Assembly (NCBI GenBank): GCA_039024315.1
Contig: JBCCQN010000113.1
Location: 1-27,046 of the forward strand
Source of the DNA: JBCAWW01 sp039024315
GTDB taxonomy: Bacteria > Bacteroidota > Bacteroidia > J057
Length of the DNA: 27,046 nucleotides
Reading direction: 5' to 3'
How positions within the stretch are numbered: position 1 is the stretch's first letter; each line of letters begins with the position of its first letter. The notes under the pieces are model-generated. The model was not told where the DNA came from. It was given only the letters and a program-made list of their open reading frames with translations, and did no database searches. Made by a program: the position numbers and the translations under genes. Positions 1 through 8,173 of this stretch are shown here, piece by piece.

Positions 1-1823
1 AGGCGATTGAGATGGGTACTCTGCTGCTCCAGTTGTTGAGTGATTTGTTTCAGGCGCTTGGGACTATCTTCAGGCAAATAATGTGAAAATATCCTCCCCA
101 AAGTCTGAAAACCGCTGATTGGTCCCTTCAAGTCATGGGCGATAATACCAAAGAGATCGTCCTTGGTTTGATTAAGCGAAAGCAGCTCTTCCGCTTGGCT
201 TTTAATCTGCAGTCTGCTCTTGTTTAACAGCAACAAAAAGCCGCCCACTACCAGCAGGATAACAAGGCCCGCCAATCCTAAGGTCCGATACAAATTACGC
301 TCACTGCGAGCTTGGGAAAGTTCAGATTCCTGAAGGCGCGCCTGCTGTTCTAAGAGCTCAATCTCTGCCTCTTTTCTTTCTGTTTCTAGTTTGGTTTGTA
401 GCTCTGCGACTTTTTCATTGAAATTGTTGCGATTGAAAGAGTCGCTGAGGGCAACATATTGATTTAAATGGCCAAAGGCCTCTGCCGGTCGCCCAATGGC
501 AGAATCACAGCTAGCCAAGCCGCGATGGGCATTAGCTTGGGCAGAGATATCCTCCAATTTCTCCGCAGTAGATAATAGATTTTGAAATAAGCTTCTGGCC
601 TCGCTAAAATCTGTTTGCAAGAGGGCGATATCGCCGAGGCGTTGAAAGCTTTCTACTCTGGCAGCCTCTATGTTCATGCTCGCATACATAGCATCTACCT
701 TGCTAAACTGCTCTTTCGCTTCGCTGAGATTGCCTTGTTGAAAGGCCAATTCTCCTAAATTGGATCTAGCGGTAGCTATACCCGGTGGGTATCTGTCCTT
801 CATTGCTTGTTCGAGAGCCTGTCCATAGTAAACTTGGGCTTGTTCCTTATCGCCCATCTTTTCGTAAACCTCGCCAATGTCCAGATAGATCAAGGAACGA
901 TAACCACTAGGTTTTTTTTCATCTATCGCCAGTAATTCTTCCGCGTAGGAGAGCGCACTTGTAAAATCCCCTTGACTAGAAAAGTGTTGAATCAACAATT
1001 TCAACCCAGCGCGTTGAGCTGACAAAGTGCCTGTTTCCTTTCCTAGTTCATAAGCATTTTGGGCTAGCAATAAGACCGAATCAGGCTCGTCCTTGAGCTG
1101 ATAGCAAGTACCGAGTTTCCCATAAACGGAAGCCAAAAAGCTCTTATTGCCGCTGGCTTGGTAAAGAGTTCGTGCCTGCGAAAAATAGTAGATAGCAGAG
1201 TCTACCTGAAAGTTGCGGTAATAGGTCCCAAAGGTCTCATAGGTCTTGCCGATTAAAGTGCTATCTTTTAGTTCGATAGCCGTTTTCAAGACCTGTCTTC
1301 GGATCGACTGGGCTAATTGTGGATCTTCATATTTGATGAGATAAGCCTGAATTTGTAGGGATAACATATAGATCCTTTTATAATCTGCCCCTGATCCCTG
1401 TGCGTATTGCAAGGCTTTTTGGATAAAATCCTTGGCTTCCACATTAGATACTGCTGGTGCCGCCATAGCTAGGCTTCGGTAGGAGCGAGCAATCAGGAGA
1501 GAGTCCTTCATTTCCAGCGCATAGCCCAATACCTTTTCCGAAGCCTGACGCATCTCCTGCTTTTGATTCCGGCGATAATAGGCCCGACTCAGGCAGCGGT
1601 ATACATCATAATACAGCAAAAGAGAGTCTCCCTCCTGCAGTAGGGCTTCTGCAGCTTTGGCATAGGCCAATACTGAATCTGCGCTTATCTGATCAAAGGC
1701 ATCCGCTGATTTTATCGAAGCTCTCAATTGAGCCTTTCGACTTTGCGATTGCTGCCCCTGAGCATACTCCATCGCTAGTCCCAGCAGAAACAGTAGTATC
1801 CAAACCAATTTGAGAGATTTCAT
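1..1823 (-). CDS. TPR-containing sensor histidine kinase, N-terminal part (cut by window start)
   Basis: The frame is open from an ATG at 1823 to the window edge (607 complete codons). It begins with a signal peptide (KLVWILLFLLGLAMEYAQG), followed by several hundred residues of repeated helical pairs of TPR type (for example SALSYAEELLAIDEK and EQAQVYYGQALEQA). A Glu/Gln/Arg-rich coiled coil precedes one membrane helix at about residues 512-534 (LGLAGLVILLVVGGFLLLL). Next comes a HisKA-like segment FGIIAHDLKGPISGFQTL with the presumed phospho-acceptor His563. The HDLKGP form is typical of Bacteroidota TPR kinases. The ATPase domain would lie beyond position 1 and is not visible, so kinase activity is inferred from the H-box. 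The TPR region should be periplasmic and act as input. The gene diverges from the dehydrogenase fusion at 2369, across a repeat-rich spacer. No partner regulator is visible. Confidence 0.88.
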   Translation of the reverse strand, partial: MKSLKLVWILLFLLGLAMEYAQGQQSQSRKAQLRASIKSADAFDQISADSVLAYAKAAEALLQEGDSLLLYYDVYRCLSRAYYRRNQKQEMRQASEKVLGYALEMKDSLLIARSYRSLAMAAPAVSNVEAKDFIQKALQYAQGSGADYKRIYMLSLQIQAYLIKYEDPQLAQSIRRQVLKTAIELKDSTLIGKTYETFGTYYRNFQVDSAIYYFSQARTLYQASGNKSFLASVYGKLGTCYQLKDEPDSVLLLAQNAYELGKETGTLSAQRAGLKLLIQHFSSQGDFTSALSYAEELLAIDEKKPSGYRSLIYLDIGEVYEKMGDKEQAQVYYGQALEQAMKDRYPPGIATARSNLGELAFQQGNLSEAKEQFSKVDAMYASMNIEAARVESFQRLGDIALLQTDFSEARSLFQNLLSTAEKLEDISAQANAHRGLASCDSAIGRPAEAFGHLNQYVALSDSFNRNNFNEKVAELQTKLETERKEAEIELLEQQARLQESELSQARSERNLYRTLGLAGLVILLVVGGFLLLLNKSRLQIKSQAEELLSLNQTKDDLFGIIAHDLKGPISGFQTLGRIFSHYLPEDSPKRLKQITQQLEQQSTHLNR

Positions 1824-1937
1824 AATTCATGCATTTTTCAAAGCTTCAGTTGGCATATCCCCTGATTTAATATAATCATCCTAGCTTTCTCGCTTAATAT
1901 GGATAGGGGATTATTTTGGATAGGTCCTTAGAGGTTT

Positions 1938-2037
1938 ACCGCTGCGCGGAACGCTTAGCTCCTGTGGTGCGGCATACATGTTTAGTTTGGTGCGGCATAC
2001 ATGCCGCGTCTACAGACTGATCGTTCTGCGCAGCAGT
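1938..2037. repeat. Inverted pair of the dispersed hairpin element (copies 1 and 2)
   Basis: The left copy at 1938-1957 reads ACCGCTGCGCGGAACGCTTA. The right copy at 2019-2037 is in reverse orientation and reads ACTGCTGCGCAGAACGATC on the minus strand. Similar sequence (TTAGAGGTTTA on the left, TTTAGAGG on the minus strand on the right) lies just outside both copies, so the inverted similarity extends beyond the hairpins. Each copy can fold as a 4-bp stem: CCGC/GCGG on the left, CTGC/GCAG on the right. Confidence 0.75.
1965..2007. repeat. 16-bp direct repeat with small palindrome
   Basis: TGGTGCGGCATACATG occurs at 1965-1980 and again at 1988-2003. The second copy continues into GCCGC, which creates the hairpin GCGGCAT-AC-ATGCCGC at 1992-2007. 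It lies inside the hairpin-element pair at 1938-2037. Confidence 0.75.
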
Positions 2038-2265
2038 CCTCTAAACCTGAAAAGACAAACCCACTCCTCAGCCTCAAGCTTCCAAAATACTATTCAGCCT
2101 TGCAAACGGACTGAAATACAAGGACTTTTGGACGCTTTAGCAAACTTACTTGTCAATCAAAAAGTATTACGATATTTTTAAGTAATAGGTAGCAGAAAAA
2201 AGTTCTAGGTACTAAGCATAAGGGTCTGAATGATCTAGTTTGATTCTTAATTGTCTTAATACCGC

Positions 2266-2284
2266 ATACTTTTATCTAAATACT
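2266..2284 (-). repeat. Degenerate copy of the ACTTAGACAAAAGTA repeat
   Basis: ATACTTTTATCTAAATACT matches the reverse complement of the 26-bp repeat at 6347-6372 over 19 bp with two changes. It lies about 85 bp upstream of the dehydrogenase start. Confidence 0.5.
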
Positions 2285-2368
2285 CAATAGCTCATCTCTT
2301 CTACTTTCCTCTTTCCGGATCCGATTAGTGTTGGATCTACAGTTTGGTGTCTCTACGTATTGCCTCCT

Positions 2369-5300
2369 ATGAAAGCCTTTCTTCTCCGCCGACTAGAGCG
2401 GACATCTCTTAAGTGGAAGTGGTCCATATTGGGCCTTTGCCTGATGAGTCTTGCCTTCGCACCTTTGCTTAGTCCACCGCCTAATACAGGCTTGAGCAGT
2501 CCGACAGCAATCGGAGCCTACCTCAATGGTAGTATGCCCAATAGTCCCCCAGCCGAAACACCTTCGGTCAGCTACGGTACTGAGTTGATCTTCGATGGCA
2601 TTGATTTCTTTTCTCCTGTCAATATGATCAAGCACCCACAACAGGATAAATTTTTTGTATCTGAAAAAAGGGGAAGAATCATTCTTTTTGACAACGATTC
2701 ATTGGTGTCTGATACCGTTTGTGTTTTGAACATTGATGGACAAACTAGTCAAGGAGGCGGCACCAATGGACTGACAGGATTTATTTTGCACCCTGAGTTT
2801 GGGATTCCAGGGTCTCCTAATAGAGGGTATTTCTACGTTTTTTACCGTTACATACCCGATTCCAATCTGCTCGCTTCTGAAGGCGTAGGCTATCGTCGTT
2901 TATCTAGATTTACGATACCTGATGGGAGCAATATCGCCGATCCAAACTCAGAGTTGATTCTCATCCAACAGTTTGCCCAAAGCCGGATTCATAGCGCAGG
3001 AGGTATGTTTTTTGACGAAGATGGCTTGCTGTATGTAGGCTTAGGAGATGAAGGAACCTGCTGTGAGCAACAATCTACTCAGGCTTTGGATAAATGGTTA
3101 TTTGCTGGGGTGATTCGTATTGATGTCGATAATGATTCGAGCCGAAGCCATCCGATCCGACGTCAACCCATTCATAACGGCAGTCCGCCAGCAGGCTGGC
3201 CAGGCAGTTTTAGTGCAAATTACCTTATCCCTAATGACAATCCTTGGTTAGACTCTACCGGAGCTTATTTAGAAGAGTTTTATGCCATCGGCATCCGACA
3301 TGCTTATACTTTGAGCTATGATAGCCTTAGTGGATTGATTTTCGAGGGAGATATAGGCGAAGGGCGTAGAGAAGAAATCAACAAAATCGAAAAAGGGGGA
3401 AATTATCAGTGGCCCTTTTACGAAGGGGATTTGGTCAAAAGCAATGGCCTCCCTCCTAGTCCAGCTAACTTGGCCTCGGCTCCCGGAGTCTCAAAAGACC
3501 CTTTTGTCACCTTTAATAGAGCCAGTTCTCAAGCCATTATTGGTGGATTTGTATATCGTGGCAATAAGTATCCAAATCTGCAGGGGAAGTACCTTTTTGC
3601 GGATCATAAAACTTGCGCCATCTGGGCCATAGACGCCACCGCTACAGGCCCATTCAATCAAGATAGCCTGACCCAAATCGCCCAAATCCCCGGCTGCTCC
3701 CAACAAAATGGGCTTGCGAGCTTTGGCACAGACGAAGACGGAGAGATTTACATGCTCAAGATGAATGGTGTAAGTCCTGGGGGCAAGGTTTATCGTCTAA
3801 GTGCAACGATCCTTTCAGGTGCTGAACCCCCAGCATTATTGTCTCAAACCGGAGCTTTTGCCAATCTAGCCAATCTAACACCTGCTTCAGGCGTCATCCC
3901 TTATGCAGGGAACTCTCCCCTTTGGTCAGATGGAGCTGAAAAACAACGATGGATCGCCCTCCCCAATGACGGCACCCATGATTTGGCTTCTGAGCAAATT
4001 GGTTTTGCGGCCGAAGGCGATTGGACCTTTCCAGAGGGTACGGTCTTCATCAAGCATTTTGAACTCCCCAATGATGCCCAAAACCCGTCCCAAAGGCTTA
4101 GATTGGAAACACGCTTCATTGTCATGAGTAGCAACGATTCCTATTATGGGGTCACCTACCGATGGCGAGCCGACGGCTCTGATGCCGATTTGCTCACTAC
4201 CAGCGACACGCTGGATGTTGCTATGACCAATCTACAAGGGCAAGCCTTTAACCAGCCTTGGGTTTTCCCCAGCCGAACTGAATGCTTAAGCTGCCATACA
4301 GAGGGCGGGGGGAGAGCACTAGGCGTTAATACTCATCAACTAAATGGCAGCTTCCTCTACCCGTCAACGGCAATTAAGGCCAATCAACTACATACTTGGA
4401 ACACTTTGGGTATGTTTGATACCGATATTGGAGATGTCGCTGACTATCTAGTAGCCGCTGAGATAGGGAGAGATTCTACTACTTTGGAGCATCAAATCAG
4501 ATCCTACTTAGAGGCCAATTGTAGCCATTGCCACCATCCCAGCGGAGTAGAGGGCGCTTTTGATGCTCGTTTTAGTACGCCATTGAGCCAGCAAGGCCTC
4601 ATCGACGAAAACGTGCAGGGCCCCAATTCTGATCCCAACAACAAGATCGTAGTAGCTGGTAATCCTTCTTTGTCGGAGCTGTGGGTGAGAGATACTAGTC
4701 TCAGCTCGATTGCGATGCCTCCCCTAGCCAAGCAGTTGGTCGATAATCCCTATGTTGATTCTCTACAAGCATGGATCATGAGCATGGACAAGATTTCCCT
4801 AGGTTTTAGTCCTATCGGAGAGGTCGGTGAAGTCGCGATTACGGATGTATGGACGACCGTCAACCTCAGCCAAAGCTATATAGATGCCGTGGTTATTGCC
4901 GGAGTACCTAGCTTCAATGGTTCCCAGCCAACTACGGTCAGAGTACGCAATGTCAGCGCGTCCTCCTTTGAGATCAGGCTGGATGAGTGGGAATGCTTGG
5001 ACGAAACGCACCTAGTGGAAAATGTTCCTTATCTCGTCGTAGAAGCAGGAAGCCATACCTTGCCCAATGGTATCGCTCTGATGGCGGGTAATCAATCCGG
5101 CATTACCACCGCATGGGATACTATTAGTTTTCCCCAAAGTCTCAATCAAAGCCCAGCAGTATTTACTCAGGTAGTTACCGAAAACGAGGCTTCTGCGATC
5201 ACTGTCAGAATCAACGACTTGCAAAGCAATAATTTACAAGTTGCAATCAAACTTGACGAAGCAGAAAACGAAGATAATATCCACCAAGCGGAAACCCTTT

Positions 5301-6187
5301 CATGGCTAGCCTTGGCCGAAGGGAAATACAGCAAGGCAGGGGCCTTTGAAGTAGGCAAAATGTCTGGTTTGGATCACCGTTGGCAGCGCATCCCGTTTGC
5401 TCAAGTCCACGCTTACAAACCCCTGCTCTTTGCCCAAACTGCTAGTTACAATGAGGTAGATCCTGGCGCTTTGCGCTACAATCAAGCAAGTCAAACAGGC
5501 GCGGGGATCGAGTTATTTTTTGAGGAAGAAGGCTGTGGCGATAGCGATACCACCCATGCGCCCGAGGAGATCAATTATGCAGTATTTGAGCGCGCAGACA
5601 TCCTTTATGCCCTCCCCAATGTTACTTTCCCAATTGAACTAATTGATTTTAGGGCGAGAGTCGTAGAGACAAAAGTAGAAATTCAATGGGAGCTAGCCAG
5701 TGAGCAGAATGTCTCTCATTTTGAAATCGAAAAGTCCCATGATGGGCTTTCCTTTGCACTCCTTAATCAAGTAAAAAGTCAAGGCAATAGCCTCCAGTCA
5801 AGCATTTATCAAACTTGGGATCCAGCCCCTGATTACGGTTGGAATTATTACCGTCTGAAGACCATCGATCATGATGGCTCTGTCGCTTATTCTGAGATTG
5901 AAAGGGTATCCTACAACGCCAATGAACCTCAAATCAAGGTGTATCCTAATCCCCTTGGCCAGCAACAAATGCTCTTTGTCGAAATGAAGGTACCTGAAGA
6001 AGAATTCATTGGTCTTGAGATCTATAATCTAGCAGCTAAGCTTTTGCATAAGGAAACGGCCAAAGGCAGCAGTACAGGAACCTTGGTGCGGATTCCGGCC
6101 CATAATTTTGGTCCAGGAGTGTATTTCATCAAGTTTAATAGTGCCAATTGGGATGCCACGCGACGCTTTATAATTCAAGCGGAGTAG
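2369..6187 (+). CDS. Secreted PQQ-type sugar dehydrogenase / diheme cytochrome c fusion with T9SS sorting domain
   Basis: I chose ATG 2369 (1272 aa); an upstream in-frame TTG at 2360 only adds MPP. A signal-anchor-like segment (SILGLCLMSLAFAPLLS) comes first. Residues ~50-475 resemble the glucose/sorbosone dehydrogenase beta-propeller: FVSEKRGRIILFD, SRIHSAGGMFFDEDGLLYVG with His208, IGIRHAYTLSYD, EEINKIEKGGNYQWP. Residues ~490-810 resemble the SO2930/HNE_0200 diheme cytochrome family. They carry two heme c sites, CLSCH (Cys639, Cys642, His643) and CSHCH (Cys718, Cys721, His722). A linker and an FN3-like domain follow (IELIDFRARVVETKVEIQWELA). The C-terminus is a type A T9SS sorting domain starting at YPNP (Tyr1192) with PGVYFIKF. 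Likely role: a surface or secreted oxidoreductase that oxidises a sugar or aldose with PQQ and passes electrons to its own hemes. Substrate and cofactor are inferred, not visible. Hairpin copy 3 lies just after the stop. Confidence 0.9.
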   Translation: MKAFLLRRLERTSLKWKWSILGLCLMSLAFAPLLSPPPNTGLSSPTAIGAYLNGSMPNSPPAETPSVSYGTELIFDGIDFFSPVNMIKHPQQDKFFVSEKRGRIILFDNDSLVSDTVCVLNIDGQTSQGGGTNGLTGFILHPEFGIPGSPNRGYFYVFYRYIPDSNLLASEGVGYRRLSRFTIPDGSNIADPNSELILIQQFAQSRIHSAGGMFFDEDGLLYVGLGDEGTCCEQQSTQALDKWLFAGVIRIDVDNDSSRSHPIRRQPIHNGSPPAGWPGSFSANYLIPNDNPWLDSTGAYLEEFYAIGIRHAYTLSYDSLSGLIFEGDIGEGRREEINKIEKGGNYQWPFYEGDLVKSNGLPPSPANLASAPGVSKDPFVTFNRASSQAIIGGFVYRGNKYPNLQGKYLFADHKTCAIWAIDATATGPFNQDSLTQIAQIPGCSQQNGLASFGTDEDGEIYMLKMNGVSPGGKVYRLSATILSGAEPPALLSQTGAFANLANLTPASGVIPYAGNSPLWSDGAEKQRWIALPNDGTHDLASEQIGFAAEGDWTFPEGTVFIKHFELPNDAQNPSQRLRLETRFIVMSSNDSYYGVTYRWRADGSDADLLTTSDTLDVAMTNLQGQAFNQPWVFPSRTECLSCHTEGGGRALGVNTHQLNGSFLYPSTAIKANQLHTWNTLGMFDTDIGDVADYLVAAEIGRDSTTLEHQIRSYLEANCSHCHHPSGVEGAFDARFSTPLSQQGLIDENVQGPNSDPNNKIVVAGNPSLSELWVRDTSLSSIAMPPLAKQLVDNPYVDSLQAWIMSMDKISLGFSPIGEVGEVAITDVWTTVNLSQSYIDAVVIAGVPSFNGSQPTTVRVRNVSASSFEIRLDEWECLDETHLVENVPYLVVEAGSHTLPNGIALMAGNQSGITTAWDTISFPQSLNQSPAVFTQVVTENEASAITVRINDLQSNNLQVAIKLDEAENEDNIHQAETLSWLALAEGKYSKAGAFEVGKMSGLDHRWQRIPFAQVHAYKPLLFAQTASYNEVDPGALRYNQASQTGAGIELFFEEEGCGDSDTTHAPEEINYAVFERADILYALPNVTFPIELIDFRARVVETKVEIQWELASEQNVSHFEIEKSHDGLSFALLNQVKSQGNSLQSSIYQTWDPAPDYGWNYYRLKTIDHDGSVAYSEIERVSYNANEPQIKVYPNPLGQQQMLFVEMKVPEEEFIGLEIYNLAAKLLHKETAKGSSTGTLVRIPAHNFGPGVYFIKFNSANWDATRRFIIQAE

Positions 6188-6221
6188 TCTTTATGGATTA
6201 CTGCTGCACAGAACGCTTATC

Positions 6222-6247
6222 TATTTAAGTACTTAGACAATAGTATC
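6222..6247 (+). repeat. 26-bp dispersed repeat, copy A
   Basis: This copy contains TTTAAGTACTTAGACAATAG. It matches 6347-6372 at 25 of 26 positions. It begins 3 bp after hairpin copy 3. Confidence 0.8.
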
Positions 6248-6315
6248 TAGTATTAGGACCTAGAAAAATGGGGCTGTATAATTCAGCAGAACCTTTTTAC
6301 TCGGTACTGCATACT

Positions 6316-6475
6316 CCCGAAAGCTTTCGTGATACTTACTACTCTTTATTTAAGTACTTAGACAAAAGTATCCCGAAAGCTATTGGGAGAGGGATCTAGG
6401 ACGAAAAAAGCGTTCCGCGAAGCGGAAAACGGTCAAGAAAAACCTTAGCTTGACGCAAATACGAAAGCTTTCGGG
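6316..6475. repeat. Three copies of the CCCGAAAGCTTTCGGG palindrome
   Basis: Copies lie at 6316-6330 (CCCGAAAGCTTTCGT), 6372-6387 (CCCGAAAGCTATTGGG) and 6462-6475 (CGAAAGCTTTCGGG). Each is a partly decayed version of the perfect 18-bp palindrome at 9586-9603. A further decayed copy sits at 20613-20632. Confidence 0.7.
6347..6372 (+). repeat. 26-bp dispersed repeat, copy B
   Basis: This copy contains TTTAAGTACTTAGACAAAAG. Its reverse complement carries TACTTTTG, which fits the Bacteroidota -7 consensus TAnnTTTG, so the repeat could act as an outward promoter part. Related shorter copies lie at 2266-2284, 24636-24649 and (inverted) 24714-24725. Confidence 0.8.
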
Positions 6476-6637
6476 AAGTCCCCTGCAAACCACAAGCCAC
6501 CATCATATCTTAGATTTTTGCTTCGAAAAGGGCCCAGCTATGTCACGCATCAGACACTTAGCGGATTTGTGGCAAACTGAACAAACAATGCTGGGGGGAT
6601 AGGCGTAGATTGGACATATTCTATCAATCAAACCACT

Positions 6638-8158
6638 ATGCTTAATCGACTCTTTCTCACTTGCGCCCTCTTGGGTATGGGCTTAAACAGCTTTGCTCAA
6701 TCCGCCTTTTTTAACGCGACGGATGAATTCCTCCAAAAATATGTAACGACTGAAGGTCGAGTTGATTATGAAGGCATTCAAAAGGACGAAAGTTTTGATG
6801 CGCTGATCCAGCAAATTGCCCAAATCGATCCAAATACTTGGTCAGAGGCTGAGCAAAAAGCATTTTACATCAATGCCTATAATCTGCTCGTGATCAGAGG
6901 GGCATTGGAAGAGTATCCAGTACCTTCGGTACAAGAGATCACCAATTTTTTCGATAAGAGTATTCATACCGTTTCTGGCAAATTGATGAGTCTCAACGAA
7001 CTAGAAAAGGGGATTTTATTTCCAACTTTTCCTGATGCTCGCCTACACTTTGTCTTGGTTTGTGGCGCTTTGGGTTGTCCCCCCATCATCCCTAATGCCT
7101 ATTTTCCGGATCGATTAGAGGAGCAGATTGAGGAGCAAACGCGCCTAGCGCTCAATAACCCGATTTTCATTCGAGTGGATGAGGAAATGAATCTCGCTTC
7201 ACTTTCAGAGATATTTCGTTGGTACGGTAAAGACTTTGGCCGTAACGAGAGTGAAATCATCAGCTATATCAATGATTACCGCACCCAGAAGATTCCGGCT
7301 AGCTATAAGGTTCGCTATTATACTTATGACTGGGCGATCAACTCTGTGAGTTCAGAAGCCGCCACAAATCCTAACGGTGCCAACTCTGCCCGATATGTCG
7401 TTTCGGCTGCCATCCCTAAAAATACCACGGAGACTAAAATCTTCAACAACTTATATACTCAGCGCACCCGCGACGAGCAAGGTCAGTATAATGAAAGAGC
7501 TACCTTTTTCACTACCATTACGAGCTTTGTTTATGGCTTGACGCCGAGGCTCAATGTAGGCTTTGATATGCGCTATCGTGCCGTGCGTTATGGTGATCCA
7601 GGCAACTTTCCATTAGGTGCATTGGCTGATCCTACTCGCCAAGGCATTACCACCCTTGGACCTAAGGTTCGCTTTGCTCCTGTCCCAAAATGGTCGAACT
7701 TCTCTATTCAGAGTGCTTTTTGGGTACCGCTAGGCAATAATCTTACGGGTCGTGAAGGTGGCGCTCGCTTCATTGACTGGGATGGCCCCACTTGGTGGAC
7801 CCAGTTTTTCAATGATATTCCGATTGGTCAACAGTTCTCTGTTTTCACCGAGATTGACTTTATGTGGGAAGACATTGGTTCTGCAGACAAGGGACGTATC
7901 AATCGCATCTCTACTCCGGCAACGGTGATCGGAAGTTTCTTCCCTAACAAAAAGACAACTCTATATGCGCTAGGCAGTTTCTCTCCCTTCTGGCAACAAA
8001 ATTTTGATTATTTCTGGCAAGTGGGGGCAGGAAGTAAATATCAGTTCACTCCTGATTTGGAATTAGAACTCTCCTATACTTATTTTTCTAATGCTTTTCT
8101 CGCAACAAATATGGGACAAGCCGGTACTTATAACTTAGGACTGAGATTCAATATCTAA
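6638..8158 (+). CDS. DUF547 domain fused to an outer-membrane beta-barrel
   Basis: 506 aa from ATG 6638. A signal peptide (LFLTCALLGMGLNSFAQS) is followed by a DUF547 domain at about residues 60-200. It shows YINAYNLLVI, LHFVLVCGALGCPPI with the conserved Cys/Gly pattern, and a C-terminal LSEIFRWYGKDFG. After a short linker, residues ~240-506 alternate aromatic and polar residues in strands (TFFTTITSFVYGLTPRLNVGFDMRYR; final TYNLGLRFNI), as in outer-membrane barrels. DUF547 is usually a free-standing exported domain of unknown function related to the papain-like/transglutaminase fold. Attachment to a barrel would fix it at the outer membrane facing the periplasm. Only 15 bp separate it from the BamA-like gene, so the two are probably one transcript. 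Function unknown; the barrel call comes from pattern, not a named family. Confidence 0.82.
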   Translation: MLNRLFLTCALLGMGLNSFAQSAFFNATDEFLQKYVTTEGRVDYEGIQKDESFDALIQQIAQIDPNTWSEAEQKAFYINAYNLLVIRGALEEYPVPSVQEITNFFDKSIHTVSGKLMSLNELEKGILFPTFPDARLHFVLVCGALGCPPIIPNAYFPDRLEEQIEEQTRLALNNPIFIRVDEEMNLASLSEIFRWYGKDFGRNESEIISYINDYRTQKIPASYKVRYYTYDWAINSVSSEAATNPNGANSARYVVSAAIPKNTTETKIFNNLYTQRTRDEQGQYNERATFFTTITSFVYGLTPRLNVGFDMRYRAVRYGDPGNFPLGALADPTRQGITTLGPKVRFAPVPKWSNFSIQSAFWVPLGNNLTGREGGARFIDWDGPTWWTQFFNDIPIGQQFSVFTEIDFMWEDIGSADKGRINRISTPATVIGSFFPNKKTTLYALGSFSPFWQQNFDYFWQVGAGSKYQFTPDLELELSYTYFSNAFLATNMGQAGTYNLGLRFNI

Positions 8159-8173
8159 ATTGGAAACCAATAG

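Larger units (their letters stand above)
1824..2368. other. Divergent intergenic region with repeats, no gene supported
   Basis: This 545-bp spacer separates the histidine kinase start (minus) from the dehydrogenase start (plus). It contains an inverted pair of the dispersed hairpin element (1938-2037), a 16-bp direct repeat inside it, and a degenerate copy of the ACTTAGACAAAAGTA repeat (2266-2284). The only open frame, about 1978-2181, runs through these repeats and has no protein-like character. I could not assign either promoter with confidence. Confidence 0.6.
6200..6425. repeat. Inverted pair of the dispersed hairpin element (copies 3 and 4)
   Basis: The left copy at 6200-6219 (ACTGCTGCACAGAACGCTTA) starts 12 bp after the dehydrogenase stop codon and carries one stem-breaking change (GCAG to ACAG). 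The right copy at 6408-6425 is inverted; on the minus strand it reads CCGCTTCGCGGAACGCTT with an intact CCGC/GCGG stem. The core between them contains both 26-bp direct repeats, so the families are nested. Confidence 0.75.
6188..6637. other. Repeat-dense intergenic region, no gene supported
   Basis: This 450-bp spacer holds three interleaved repeat families: the dispersed hairpin element as an inverted pair (6200-6425), two copies of a 26-bp direct repeat, and three copies of a CCCGAAAGCTTTCGGG palindrome. The stretch 6480-6637 just before the DUF547 gene looks unique. I see no clear TAnnTTTG promoter box there. Confidence 0.65.

Noticed and set aside
1978..2181. Open frame of 67 codons before the dehydrogenase gene
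   Set aside because: It runs through the direct repeat and the inverted hairpin element; composition is not protein-like and it has no usable start context.
2360..2368. TTG start adding MPP to the dehydrogenase fusion
   Set aside because: The ATG three codons later fits the signal segment equally well and is the stronger start.
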